From Peptoniphilus harei (GTDB taxonomy: Bacteria; Bacillota; Clostridia; Tissierellales; Peptoniphilaceae), in the NCBI RefSeq assembly GCF_900454685.1, contig NZ_UATM01000032.1:868001-932000 (forward strand): a stretch of 64,000 bases of DNA. The letters are read 5' to 3'. The notes beneath the pieces are model-generated. The model saw only the letters and a list, made by a program, of their open reading frames with translations. It did not search any database and was not told where the DNA came from. How positions within the stretch are numbered: the stretch's first letter is position 1; each line of letters starts with the position of its first letter. Below, piece after piece: positions 10,785 to 19,038 of this stretch. The translations under genes and the position numbers were made by a program.

Positions 10785-11453
10785 TTGGACACGAAATCTA
10801 ATAAGAAGTCTCTTAGCAATATGGTCTATAGAGATTTAAAAGATAAAATCTTAAAAAATAAATTACTGCCAGGAGACAAACTTATTGAGATGGAAATCGC
10901 TTCTAAACTCGATGTATCTAGAACACCAGTTAGAGAGGCCCTAAAAAAACTTGAAAAGGAAGGACTTGTTACAAGTTTTCCAAGAAAATCTTATATTGTT
11001 TCAAAAATTTCTGTCAAAGAAGCCAAAAATCTTTATATAGTTAGAAAGTCGCTGGAGCCTCTTTGTGTTGAACTCTTGGCAGAAAAGGGCTTAACAGAAA
11101 AGACAAAATATTTCGAAAAGGTCAACGAAGATCTTAGGCTTGCCATTGAAAATGATGAGGAAGAACTTGCCCAAAACTTAATCATTGAATGGAACATGGC
11201 TCTTGTTAAGTCATTAAATAATGAAATATTAATTGAAGTTATGACAATGGTCAACAAAAGGCTTTATAGGTTTGGTAATTTTATTTTTAGAAATAAAGAA
11301 AATTATCAAAGACACTATGAAAATTTGCAAAAAATTTATAATTTAATCGAAGAGAAAAAACCTGAGGAAGCTAGAGAAGCAAGTGAAAGAACCATTGAAG
11401 CTATCTATGAAATGTTTGAAGAGCAAGCAGACTATAGAATGTTTAGAAAATAA
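10785..11453 (+). CDS. GntR-family transcriptional regulator (FCD/FadR subfamily)
   Basis: A DNA-binding regulator with an N-terminal winged helix (about residues 15-70: MVYRDLKDKIL, LLPGDKLIEMEIASKLDVSR, TPVREALKKLEKEGLV) and a helical FCD ligand-binding domain. I place the start at TTG 10785, eight bases after AGGAGG. An in-frame GTG at 10776 overlaps the Shine-Dalgarno itself and is a less likely start. FCD regulators bind small organic acids, but the metal-binding His residues of the typical FCD domain are not obvious. No operon partner lies beside it, so the target is unknown. Confidence 0.85.
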   Translation: MDTKSNKKSLSNMVYRDLKDKILKNKLLPGDKLIEMEIASKLDVSRTPVREALKKLEKEGLVTSFPRKSYIVSKISVKEAKNLYIVRKSLEPLCVELLAEKGLTEKTKYFEKVNEDLRLAIENDEEELAQNLIIEWNMALVKSLNNEILIEVMTMVNKRLYRFGNFIFRNKENYQRHYENLQKIYNLIEEKKPEEAREASERTIEAIYEMFEEQADYRMFRK

Positions 11454-11461
11454 AATAAAAA

Positions 11462-11488
11462 AAACACTTGACAGGAGTGTTTTTTTTA
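11462..11488 (+). terminator. Terminator of the GntR-family gene
   Basis: AAACACT pairs with AGTGTTT over a 7-base loop and is followed by Ts. Confidence 0.8.
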
Positions 11489-11538
11489 TTTATAATTATC
11501 TTTGTTGTACTGATGGTACAGACAAGTTAATAAGTTTT

Positions 11539-11614
11539 GCACCTTTAGCTCAGTTGGTAGAGCAACTGACTCTTAATCAGTGGGCCTACGGTTCGAGTCC
11601 GTAAAGGTGCACCA
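11539..11614 (+). tRNA. tRNA-Lys (anticodon CTT)
   Basis: A complete cloverleaf: acceptor GCACCTT/AAGGTGC, D arm with AGCTCAGTTGGTAGAGC, anticodon loop CTCTTAA giving CTT, T arm GGTTCGAGTCC, and an encoded CCA end. Confidence 0.96.
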
Positions 11615-11617
11615 TTT

Positions 11618-11653
11618 AAAAGCCTGTGAATGCAATGTTCGCAGGCTTTTTGC
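11618..11653 (+). terminator. Terminator after tRNA-Lys
   Basis: AAAAGCCTGtGAA pairs with TTCgCAGGCTTTT across 7 bases, with trailing Ts. Confidence 0.85.
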
Positions 11654-11713
11654 TTTATATTTTAAATTTGAAAAAAGAAAGTTCATAAAATCTAAAGGAT
11701 AAAAGGAGTAAAG

Positions 11714-11890
11714 ATGATAAGTGAAAGTATTATGGAAAAATTAGAAAATGAGTATATCGCTAGGTTTGGAGATTTATTCCCAAACATGGGAATATCAAGA
11801 GAATATGAAAAAGAGATAATATTAACTTGTTTAGATAAAGGCAAGGATGCTTACGAGTTAGGATATTTTGATTTAGAAAAATATTATTAA
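11714..11890 (+). CDS. Small hypothetical protein, 58 residues
   Basis: The ATG at 11714 follows AAAAGGAGTAAAG at good spacing. The frame (starting MISESIMEKLENEYIARFGD) ends in DLEKYY at a TAA, with a terminator right behind. It is acidic, with no membrane segment or signal peptide. Placement, ribosome binding site and terminator all argue for a real gene. I do not recognise the family. Confidence 0.65.
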   Translation: MISESIMEKLENEYIARFGDLFPNMGISREYEKEIILTCLDKGKDAYELGYFDLEKYY

Positions 11891-11891
11891 G

Positions 11892-11925
11892 AGCACACTG
11901 ACGATAATGTTAGGGTGCTTTTTTT
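11892..11925 (+). terminator. Terminator of the 58-residue ORF
   Basis: AGCACaCT pairs with AGgGTGCT and runs into seven Ts. Confidence 0.7.
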
Positions 11926-11980
11926 GTTACAAATAATTATATAAACATGACTGTAAGTAGTGTAGAATTTAAGCTTAAAA

Positions 11981-12010
11981 TTGACACTACGTATGACTAC
12001 GTGGTAAAAT
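11981..12010 (+). promoter_or_regulatory. hicAB promoter with candidate operator
   Basis: TTGACA (11981-11986) and TAAAAT (12005-12010) are spaced by 18 bases. The spacer holds ACTACGT twice (11986-11992 and 11996-12002), start-to-start 10 bases, so both copies face the same side of the helix. This is a likely site for HicB autorepression. Confidence 0.6.
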
Positions 12011-12034
12011 AAAACTGTCAGGAGGTAGGTATAC

Positions 12035-12220
12035 ATGCCGATGACACAAGATGAAATGGTCAAGATACTTAAAAAGAATGGTTTTGAAGTAGTAAAAGGT
12101 GGCAAGGGTAGTCATGTAAAAATGACAAAGCCTGGCCTAAAAAGACCAATCATTATTCCACATGGGGAACTTCAAAAGGGAACTGAGCGTGGAATACTAA
12201 AAGAGGCGGGGCTGAAATAG
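12035..12220 (+). CDS. hicA: HicA-type toxin, mRNA interferase
   Basis: A 61-residue protein with the complete double-stranded-RNA-binding-like HicA fold: the KILKKNGFEVVKGGKGSHVKM core with catalytic His27, and a PIIIPHGELQKGT strand. HicA toxins cleave mRNA and are neutralised by HicB. An AGGAGG precedes the start at good spacing. hicB follows after 32 bases, the common toxin-first order. Confidence 0.92.
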   Translation: MPMTQDEMVKILKKNGFEVVKGGKGSHVKMTKPGLKRPIIIPHGELQKGTERGILKEAGLK

Positions 12221-12252
12221 CCCTACTTCTTATAACAAGAGAGGTGGTAATT

Positions 12253-12693
12253 ATGTTAGTTTCTTATCCAGCTATTTTTTATTATAGTCCAGAAGAGAAA
12301 GGTTATTATGTTTATATGCCAGATATTGAAGGAGCAGGCACTCAAGGTGATTCAATAGAAGAAGCTTTATTGATGGCTAGCGATTACTTGGGAATAATGG
12401 CGGGCTCTATAATTGAAGGCGGAGATACTTTGCCAAAACAATCAGCCATAAGTGATCTGTCTATTGAAGATAATTTTCCCTTTAAAGATGATCCTGAATT
12501 TGATGGGTTTTATGACTATTCAAAGTCCTTTATTTCTCTTGTCTATGTTGATTTAAAGGATTATTTGGGAAGCCAAGAGCTTGTTAAAAAGACCTTATCT
12601 ATACCTAAGTGGAGTAATGACCTAGGTAATAAATTGAATTTAAATTTTTCTAAGCTATTAACTGAAGCTATTGTAAATATCGCCAAGAATTAA
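12253..12693 (+). CDS. hicB: HicB-type antitoxin
   Basis: The 146-residue product begins with the partial RNase H-like HicB domain (LVSYPAIFYYSPEEKGYYVY, then MPDIEGAGTQGDSIEEAL). Its C terminus (about 95-146, DLGNKLNLNFSKLLTEAIV) can supply the DNA-binding part used for autoregulation. I start at ATG 12253, because the upstream in-frame GTG at 12244 lies inside the GAGGTGG ribosome binding site. It should bind and inactivate HicA. Confidence 0.9.
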   Translation: MLVSYPAIFYYSPEEKGYYVYMPDIEGAGTQGDSIEEALLMASDYLGIMAGSIIEGGDTLPKQSAISDLSIEDNFPFKDDPEFDGFYDYSKSFISLVYVDLKDYLGSQELVKKTLSIPKWSNDLGNKLNLNFSKLLTEAIVNIAKN

Positions 12694-12711
12694 AATTTTG
12701 AAATTAAGATT

Positions 12712-12740
12712 AAACACTCTTTTTTTAAGAGTGTTTTTTA
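12712..12740 (+). terminator. Terminator of hicAB
   Basis: AAACACTCTT and AAGAGTGTTT form a stem with a short T-rich loop, followed by Ts. Confidence 0.8.
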
Positions 12741-13031
12741 ATGTGCGAAGCTTAAACATAGATTATGATATAATAGGAAAATTAAAAAAATAAAATAAAA
12801 ATTACTTACAATGATCAATCTTCGGAAGAAACTTTTTGTGAACAATTTATTAAAATTTAAAACAAAATAAATTAATCTAAAATTGCGTTATACCTAACTT
12901 GATAGAGAATGGTATATTTTATATAATTAATCACATGGTCTAAAACGGAAAACTATAACAAGGGAAGAAATTTAGATTCTTCTTTTTGTTTTTCTTATTT
13001 TATAGTATTATATAAAAGAGTTGGTGATTGA

Positions 13032-13862
13032 ATGGGAAATAATGTGATTGGCTTTTATGACAGCGGAGTAGGTGGACTTTCTGTTTTAAAAGTCGCTTTA
13101 AATAAAATAAAAAATAAAAACTTCGTCTTCTTTGGGGATACTCTTAGGATGCCCTACGGTGCCAGGACTGACGAAGAGATTAAAAATTATACAATGGAGG
13201 TTATGGGTTTTTTCAAAGATCTTGACGTGGACCTTTCTATAATTGCTTGTAATACTGCAACAAGCCACGGCCTCAAGGAGTCCAATGAAAAATACAAGTA
13301 TCCGATTATTGGGGTTGTTGAACCAGGTAGTGAGAACACTCTTGAGAGGACTAAGACTAAGAAGGTTGCCCTTGTTGCAACAAAGTCTTGTGTGGAGAGT
13401 GGCGTTTATGACAAGGTCTTAAAGTCTATGGATCCATCTATTGAACTTAAATCAGTCTACTGTCCTGACCTAACTCTTGCCATTGAGAGAGGCGAGTTTG
13501 AAGAAGAATACATGGACGGGATTGTTAAGAAGTACTTAGACTACTTTGGTGACTACGACTTCGACACAATGATTCTCGGTTGTACTCACTATCCCCTAGT
13601 GGAAGATTCCTTTAAGAGGGTCTTAAAAAAACAAGGCAAAAAAGTTTTAATGGTTGACCCAGCCTACAAGACTGTCCTTGATGCCATGAACATTTTGAAA
13701 ATAGAAAAGGACCATGAGGAAGTTCCCAATAGGTCCATTGACTTTTATATAACTGGTGACATTGATATGTTCCGTTCTACTATGGAAAAGATCGTAGACC
13801 TTTCAGGTTTTGAGGTAAACTTCCATAAAGTGGACATTAAAGATTTAGAAAAATATAGGTAA
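13032..13862 (+). CDS. murI: Glutamate racemase
   Basis: This enzyme makes D-glutamate for peptidoglycan in the cytosol. The 276-residue product has the substrate loop FYDSGVGGLSV, the FGDTLRMPYG motif, the first catalytic Cys in IACNTATS and the second in LGCTHYPL. A GTTGGTGA sequence precedes the ATG. It is monocistronic. The preceding 290 bases contain a short GAAGAA/TTCTTC hairpin with Ts near 12975 and nothing else I can name. Confidence 0.96.
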   Translation: MGNNVIGFYDSGVGGLSVLKVALNKIKNKNFVFFGDTLRMPYGARTDEEIKNYTMEVMGFFKDLDVDLSIIACNTATSHGLKESNEKYKYPIIGVVEPGSENTLERTKTKKVALVATKSCVESGVYDKVLKSMDPSIELKSVYCPDLTLAIERGEFEEEYMDGIVKKYLDYFGDYDFDTMILGCTHYPLVEDSFKRVLKKQGKKVLMVDPAYKTVLDAMNILKIEKDHEEVPNRSIDFYITGDIDMFRSTMEKIVDLSGFEVNFHKVDIKDLEKYR

Positions 13863-13867
13863 GAAAA

Positions 13868-13897
13868 AAGGCTTCATAAATCATGAAGCCTTATTTT
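13868..13897. terminator. Bidirectional terminator between murI and coaX
   Basis: AAGGCTTCAT pairs with ATGAAGCCTT. The stem overlaps the last codons of coaX on the other strand. Ts follow on plus, and As precede for the minus strand. Confidence 0.85.
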
Positions 13898-14663
13898 TGT
13901 TTAGGTCGTAAATAATTTTAAGTCCGTAGATGCCTAGGTCGTCGTCTCTTATTAAGTCGTACTTACATAGCTTTAAGAGATGGCCATAGGGTCCAGTGAT
14001 TAAAATATTTGTATTTTCTTTTGCAAGAGAATAAGATTCTACTATTTCATCAATTATCCCAAGGACAGCCTTCTTGTAGCCGTAGTAAAGGCCCCTTTGG
14101 ATTGCTTTTTCAGTATTTTTACCAATTACATCATCAGGCCTTTTTAATTCAACATGAGGGAGCTTTGCACTACCTCTCACAAGTGAATCTTGAAGCAAGT
14201 TGATTCCTGGCAGGATTAGTCCTCCCAGGAATTCTTTTTTTGCATTGATATAGTCAATTGTTGTAATTGATGATGCAGAAACTATTATTATATTTTCTGT
14301 GTAGATTCTTGTGGCAGCAACTGCCTTTATGATCCTGTCTGAGCCTACTTCTCTTGGACTTTCACATTTTATGTTTAAACCAGTCTTGACTCCAGCAGAG
14401 ATAAAAATTGGCTTCTTGCCAATGAGTTCTCTTGAGATTATTTCATAAGAAGAAGAGAGTTCTGGCACCACGTTTGAAATAATTATTTCATTGATGTCAG
14501 AGAGTTCTATATTTTTATCCATTAGTATGAGTTTAATCGTGAGTTTAATTTCAACCACAGACCTATTTTTGTCAGTTGTAATTGAAAACTTATCGATTAA
14601 GTCATCTTGACTGAAGACAGCGAAGTCCGTTGTCCTATTGTCTATATCAATTGCAAGTAACAT
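13881..14663 (-). CDS. coaX: Type III pantothenate kinase, divergent nucleotide-binding motifs
   Basis: CoaX phosphorylates pantothenate, the first step of coenzyme A synthesis. The length (260 residues) and order of motifs fit: an N-terminal ASKHA strand, EVGSDRIIKAVAA with the catalytic Asp of the G-x-DR motif, GGLILPGINL, SAKLPHVEL and a closing GPYGHLL. Two motifs are unusual. The phosphate loop normally DxGNT reads DIDNRT, and the second phosphate motif normally DxGTATT reads VSASSITT. The gene begins two bases after the stop of an ECF transporter S component, so both are in one operon. It may be an active divergent enzyme or a CoaX-like protein with altered function. Confidence 0.8.
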   Translation of the reverse strand: MLLAIDIDNRTTDFAVFSQDDLIDKFSITTDKNRSVVEIKLTIKLILMDKNIELSDINEIIISNVVPELSSSYEIISRELIGKKPIFISAGVKTGLNIKCESPREVGSDRIIKAVAATRIYTENIIIVSASSITTIDYINAKKEFLGGLILPGINLLQDSLVRGSAKLPHVELKRPDDVIGKNTEKAIQRGLYYGYKKAVLGIIDEIVESYSLAKENTNILITGPYGHLLKLCKYDLIRDDDLGIYGLKIIYDLNKNKAS

Positions 14664-14664
14664 A

Positions 14665-15414
14665 TTAACCCCTTCTTGATTTCAAAGCTTTTATAACTGC
14701 TGTAGTAATTATAACAGATAGGATAGCTTCAGGTATTCCAGATGTAACTGACACACCAAGGATTGCTGATTTTGCATTTTCTAGTGGAATGTCTAGAGCC
14801 TCAACATATCTCTTGGCATAAATTAGATAAATTCCACCAAGTACTAAGACTGTGTTAGTCATTGATCCCACAAAGGCACCTATGGCAATAGGGAAGTCCT
14901 TCTCATTTGATTTGAAAGAGTAAACTAAAAATCCAAGGCAAAGGGCAAGTAGGATTACTACAAAAGTAATATTTAGTGTTGATCCACCAGTCTTAATATT
15001 CTTATAAAGTAAGTAAACTAAGAAAATTGAAATTAGTCCCCAAAGTCCCTTAGTTAAGTTTCTCAAGTTCTTGTCTTCCATCTTCTTCATTGCAGCATAA
15101 GAGTAATAGGAAGTTATCCCAATTAAAACTCTTGGCAAGACAGAAATTAGTGGATTGTAAAAGACAAAGGCAACGGGACTTGCATTTCTTAAAATTGCAT
15201 TTAAGAGTGATGACACTCCAAAGATAAGTCCAACCATGGCTCCCACCACAGGTCCCTCTGCTATGGCTCCAATAATTACTGGTATGTGCATAGTAGTTGC
15301 ATTGATAACTCCCAGTGGAATAAGTCCAAGGGGAGTTAGACTAAGAACAACTGTGATGGCACCAAGCATGGCAGCTATCACTAGCCTTCTGTTACGTTCA
15401 GTGTTTCGATTCAT
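14665..15414 (-). CDS. ECF transporter substrate-binding (S) component, probably pantothenate
   Basis: A 249-residue integral membrane protein with about six hydrophobic segments. The segment with MHIPVIIGAIAEGPVVGA and the following GLIFGVSSLL are typical of ECF S components, which capture a vitamin and dock on the EcfAAT energy module. Its operon partner is a coaX-type pantothenate kinase, so a PanT-like role is the best inference. The start at 15414 is set by GGAGGTAAA directly upstream; a longer frame exists but lacks such a site. It is longer than most S components, with a poorly conserved stretch near residues 115-150. Confidence 0.8.
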   Translation of the reverse strand: MNRNTERNRRLVIAAMLGAITVVLSLTPLGLIPLGVINATTMHIPVIIGAIAEGPVVGAMVGLIFGVSSLLNAILRNASPVAFVFYNPLISVLPRVLIGITSYYSYAAMKKMEDKNLRNLTKGLWGLISIFLVYLLYKNIKTGGSTLNITFVVILLALCLGFLVYSFKSNEKDFPIAIGAFVGSMTNTVLVLGGIYLIYAKRYVEALDIPLENAKSAILGVSVTSGIPEAILSVIITTAVIKALKSRRG

Positions 15415-15463
15415 TTTACCTCCGATAGGGTTCGTGTAGATACCCTTCATTTTTCCATCAATT

Positions 15464-16426
15464 TTATTTGATAGTCCTATAGCTTACAAGCCCACCTGAA
15501 TCCTCTGCTGAATAAATTGCATTGGCAATAGACCTAGAAATAGTCTTTGCAGCGAGAATTCCAACTAAATTTATATCTGCTTCAACTTGGCCGCTTGCAA
15601 GTGTAAATATTGTATCTCCATCGTTCATGGTGTGGACTGGGTTAATTGATCTTCCATATCCATCATGAGCCATTTGTGAGATCTTATTACAGTTTGCCTT
15701 AGTAAGCCTTGCGTTTGTTGCAACAAGAGAAATTGTAGTGTTGGCAGGGCTAAATTGATTATAATCTTTAAGCTGCTTTTCGTAAAGGGCACAAGTGTCT
15801 AAAAATTTTTTATTTTTCCTGTCATAAACTCCAGCAATTCTCTTACCTTCTTCATAATCAAAAATATCTCCCATGGCATTAAGGGCAACAATAGAAGAGA
15901 CAACAAGGTCGCCAACCTTTACAGAGGACTGGCCTATGCCTGACTTCATGGCAAAGTCATTTCCCAAGATTTTTCCAACGCTGGCGCCACAACCTGCCCC
16001 AAAGTTTCCCTGAGTTTCATCCTTTTCCTTGGCAGACTTCGCAGCCTCATATCCCATTTTAAAATCGGGTCTGACCTTTGAGTCGCCCACTGCAAGGTCA
16101 AATAGGACTGCGCCAGGAACTATGGGAACTATTCCAACTCCCACGTCGAAGCCTGCGCCCTTTTCTTCCAAAAACTTCATGATGCCGCCGCCAACATCAA
16201 GACCATAGGCAGACCCGCCAGTTAAGAAAACTCCGTGGACCTTTTGGACCAAGTTCTCTGCTCTTAGAAGATCAGTTTCACGAGTGCCAGGTCCTGCTCC
16301 ACGAACATCAACTCCTGCAGTAAAACCATCTTCGCACAAGATAACACTTGTCCCAGTAAGGGCAAGTTCATCTTCTGCGTGACCAAGTTTTATCCCTTTA
16401 ACATCTGTCAAAAAACCTTCGTACAT
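15464..16426 (-). CDS. P1-family (DmpA/NylC-like) N-terminal nucleophile peptidase
   Basis: The 320-residue product matches family S58 hydrolases, which cleave themselves to expose a nucleophile. It has the early TDVKGIKLGHAED segment, RGAGPGTRETDLL, FLTGGSAYGLDVGGG, and the GAGCGASVGK loop. The predicted self-cleavage site is Asn229-Thr230 in ANTTISLVATNA, as in 6-aminohexanoate oligomer hydrolase NylC. Natural substrates are usually short peptides with beta- or D-amino acids. AGGAGGAAATATG gives the start. It lies about 50 bases upstream of the ECF S gene on the same strand and may share a transcript with it. Confidence 0.9.
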   Translation of the reverse strand: MYEGFLTDVKGIKLGHAEDELALTGTSVILCEDGFTAGVDVRGAGPGTRETDLLRAENLVQKVHGVFLTGGSAYGLDVGGGIMKFLEEKGAGFDVGVGIVPIVPGAVLFDLAVGDSKVRPDFKMGYEAAKSAKEKDETQGNFGAGCGASVGKILGNDFAMKSGIGQSSVKVGDLVVSSIVALNAMGDIFDYEEGKRIAGVYDRKNKKFLDTCALYEKQLKDYNQFSPANTTISLVATNARLTKANCNKISQMAHDGYGRSINPVHTMNDGDTIFTLASGQVEADINLVGILAAKTISRSIANAIYSAEDSGGLVSYRTIK

Positions 16427-16439
16427 ATTTCCTCCTTAT

Positions 16440-16620
16440 TTATAAAAAGATTTTTAGCTTATAAAAACTTCCTAAGTTATCAAAAATTATAATCTTATAA
16501 AAACTTATAAAGTGACAAAAACTTGTGAAGTCATAAAAATTTATGAAGTTACAAAAAATTTATAAAGTGACAAAAAATTCCCAAGTCATAAAAATTTATG
16601 AAGTCACAAGTAAAATCTAA
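16440..16620. repeat. Degenerate 18-bp tandem array (first)
   Basis: About ten units of 18 bases, roughly TTATAAAAACTTATGAAG, are lined up head to tail. Positions 1-4 and the AAG end are best kept. Neighbouring units alternate TCATAAAAATTTATGAAG and TGACAAAAACTTGTGAAG. All frames contain stops, so it is not coding. Confidence 0.75.
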
Positions 16621-16637
16621 TCACTAACAAAATATCA

Positions 16638-16664
16638 AAAAACCCCATCAAAGTCGATGAGGTT
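16638..16664 (-). terminator. Terminator of the thiamine-binding protein gene
   Basis: AACC-CATC pairs with GATG-GGTT, with one mismatch. On the minus strand it is followed by Ts. Confidence 0.7.
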
Positions 16665-16671
16665 TAAAAAA

Positions 16672-16983
16672 TTATTTATTTTTTCTCTTTTCATTTACAG
16701 ACGTAACCTTGTCTTCAAAGGAATAGTCCTTGTCACGTCTGTCGTCAATTTTTACAACAGTGTAGACCCTGTCTGCACCTGCATCAAAAACTGACTCTTG
16801 CATTCTTCTTATTACATCGTATAAAACTTTTAAATCGTCATGGGCAATTGTCGTTCCCATTGGATTTAGTTCATATCTTAGTCCATCAACTTCTCCAATA
16901 GAGTCAAGGGCACCTGCAATGTACTTGCTCACAGATGTTGTCTTTGTTCCTATAGGTATAAGTGTTAATTCTGCTACTGCCAT
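16672..16983 (-). CDS. MTH1187/YkoF-type thiamine-binding protein
   Basis: A 103-residue soluble protein of the PF01910 family. It shows VAELTLIPIGT at the start, the SVSKYIAGAL helix, and YELNPMGTTIAHDDLKVLYD, which are conserved in these ferredoxin-like thiamine-binding proteins. It probably binds thiamine or a related pyrimidine in the cytoplasm. It lies nine bases after the TRIC channel gene on the same strand, so the two are likely co-transcribed. A functional link between them is not obvious. Confidence 0.88.
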   Translation of the reverse strand: MAVAELTLIPIGTKTTSVSKYIAGALDSIGEVDGLRYELNPMGTTIAHDDLKVLYDVIRRMQESVFDAGADRVYTVVKIDDRRDKDYSFEDKVTSVNEKRKNK

Positions 16984-16992
16984 TTCTTCCTC

Positions 16993-17640
16993 CTAGTCAC
17001 TAATCCTTGGCAGGTTCCAATTCTTTTTCACTGCCAAGAGTCTAAATATTAAAACTGTAAAAAAACAAATTATCATGGAAACCTGGTCGCCTAAAAAATT
17101 TCTCGTGAGAAGAAAAACTATAGAGCCCAAGATGCAGGCGCCGGCATAAATTTGTTCCTTGAAGATAAAGGGGATAGTGCCTGCCAAGACGTCACGAATC
17201 ATTCCGCCGCCAACTCCTGTTATGGAACCAACAAAGATGAGCAAAAACTTCTTATCAAGACCTAGGGAAAGGGCAGTTGTCATTCCAGTGATAGTAAAAG
17301 ACGCAAGACCAATTGTGTCGCTAAGGATCATGAACTCATTCATAAAGATTAGGACCTGTCTTGATGTGAAGTTTTTCCTAAAATAGAAAAACATAAAAAC
17401 TAGAACTGAAAAGACAGTGGAGATGATTGCGTTAGTTGAATTTTGAAACATATTTGGTGGATTGATGCCAAGGACCAAGTCACGAACAAAGCCTCCCCCA
17501 AGGGCAGTGACAAGACCAAGAACTATGACGCCAAGTATGTCCATCTTTTTCTTGCAACCAAGTATGGCACCGGAAATTGCAAAGGCAATTGTCCCGATGA
17601 TGTCAAAAAATACATTGAACTCTAAATAATTTCCAATCAT
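16993..17640 (-). CDS. TRIC/UPF0126-family trimeric cation channel
   Basis: A 215-residue membrane protein made of two repeated three-helix units. Each has a glycine-rich hinge and an RD pair: GGGFVRDLVLG in the first and GGGMIRDVLAG in the second. The FAISGAILG and FTITGMTTA segments are also paired. Bacterial TRIC proteins are homotrimeric potassium-permeable channels. It is first gene of a two-gene unit with the thiamine-binding protein. Confidence 0.92.
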   Translation of the reverse strand: MIGNYLEFNVFFDIIGTIAFAISGAILGCKKKMDILGVIVLGLVTALGGGFVRDLVLGINPPNMFQNSTNAIISTVFSVLVFMFFYFRKNFTSRQVLIFMNEFMILSDTIGLASFTITGMTTALSLGLDKKFLLIFVGSITGVGGGMIRDVLAGTIPFIFKEQIYAGACILGSIVFLLTRNFLGDQVSMIICFFTVLIFRLLAVKKNWNLPRISD

Positions 17641-17743
17641 AAAGTCATTATACCAAAGTTTAAATTTGTGGAAGTGGTAAATTGCAATAAATTAGAAAAA
17701 AAATTTTAAACTTTGTTATAATATTAATAGTATTGGAGGAATT

Positions 17744-19027
17744 ATGAGCTTACTTATAAAGAATATTTCTTATTTGGATATAGAGAATGAAAAAATTGTC
17801 GATAAGGCAGATATTTTTATAGAAGAAAATAAAATAAAAAAAATTGGAAAAGATTTAAAGCTTGATGCAGATGAGGTCTTTGATGGAGAGAACAAACTCT
17901 TAACTCCAGGCTTTGTAAATGCCCACACCCACCTTGGCATGTCTTATTTTAGAAATTATGCCGACGACTTGGCACTTATGGACTGGCTTGAAAATGAAAT
18001 TTGGCCCATAGAAGCAAAGCTAAACCCAGAAGACATCTATTGGTCTTCTAAGCTTTCTATTATTGAAAACATAAAGTCGGGTGTCACTTCCTTCTGTGAT
18101 ATGTATTACGAAATGGATAAGGTTGGGGATGCTGCTATTGAAGCTGGAATTCGTGGAGTCTTAACTCGTGGCATGACAGATGTTGACGGAGAAGGAGAAG
18201 CAAAGCTTAAAGAATTTGACGACCTTTACAAGAACTACCAGGAGAAAGCTAATGGGAGAATTAGGGTTGTCCCTGCACCACACGCAATTTATACTTGTTC
18301 AACAGAATTCTTAAAGGAAATTTCAAAAAGGGCAAGGGAAAGATATGACAAGATAATTCACATCCACCTTTCTGAAACTCTTACAGAAGTTGAAAATTCT
18401 AAAAAAGAATATGGAATGACACCAATTGAATATGTGAACTCCTTAGGCATGCTTGATAGCCAAATTATTGCAGCCCACTGCGTTCACATCACTGATGAAG
18501 AAATTGAACTTGTTAAGGATAAAAAATTCTTCCCAGTTTACAATCCCTCATCAAACTTAAAACTTGCCAGTGGTTTCACACCAGTTGATAAATTATTAAA
18601 AAACAATATCACCTTGGCACTGGGAACTGACGGCGACTCATCAAACAACAACCAAGACTTTGTAGAAGAAATGCACATAGGTGGCATTGTAAATAAGGCT
18701 GTTACCATGAATGAAAAGGCTGTGCCAGCTATAGAAATTTTAAAAATGGCAACAGTAAATGGAGCAAGGGCCCTTGGCTTTGAAAATCTTGGTTTGATTA
18801 AGGAAGACTACCTTGCAGACCTAACAATTTTTGATTTAGATTCAAATTCTTTCACACCGAGAAACAATTTGATCTCAGCCCTAGTTTATTCAGCAAATTC
18901 ATCTGATGTGGAAGCAGTTATCTGCGACGGCAACTTTATCATGAAAGATAGGGAAATAGTAAAGCTAGATGAAGATGAAGTAAGACAAGTGGTTAATGAA
19001 AGATGGGAAGACATTAAGAGGAGATAA
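17744..19027 (+). CDS. mtaD: 5-methylthioadenosine/S-adenosylhomocysteine deaminase
   Basis: An amidohydrolase of 427 residues that deaminates MTA and SAH, part of methyl-group and purine salvage. Zinc ligands are visible in order: HTHLGMSYFR (about residue 60), HIHLSET, AAHCVHI and LGTDGDSSNN. The ATG follows TTGGAGGAATT. It begins a rightward run with a CPBP protease and trpS, with short or negative gaps, so an operon is likely. Related ATZ/TRZ hydrolases can look similar, but the LALMDWLENEIWP segment is typical of the MTA/SAH group. Confidence 0.9.
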   Translation: MSLLIKNISYLDIENEKIVDKADIFIEENKIKKIGKDLKLDADEVFDGENKLLTPGFVNAHTHLGMSYFRNYADDLALMDWLENEIWPIEAKLNPEDIYWSSKLSIIENIKSGVTSFCDMYYEMDKVGDAAIEAGIRGVLTRGMTDVDGEGEAKLKEFDDLYKNYQEKANGRIRVVPAPHAIYTCSTEFLKEISKRARERYDKIIHIHLSETLTEVENSKKEYGMTPIEYVNSLGMLDSQIIAAHCVHITDEEIELVKDKKFFPVYNPSSNLKLASGFTPVDKLLKNNITLALGTDGDSSNNNQDFVEEMHIGGIVNKAVTMNEKAVPAIEILKMATVNGARALGFENLGLIKEDYLADLTIFDLDSNSFTPRNNLISALVYSANSSDVEAVICDGNFIMKDREIVKLDEDEVRQVVNERWEDIKRR

Positions 19028-19038
19028 GACATAAGACT

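Noticed and set aside
12741..13031. Small peptide frame MINLRKKLFVNNLLKFKTK before murI
   Set aside because: There is no ribosome binding site and the length is within chance for AT-rich DNA.
16440..16620. CRISPR array
   Set aside because: The unit is 18 bases, degenerate, and has no distinct spacers; no cas genes are in the window.
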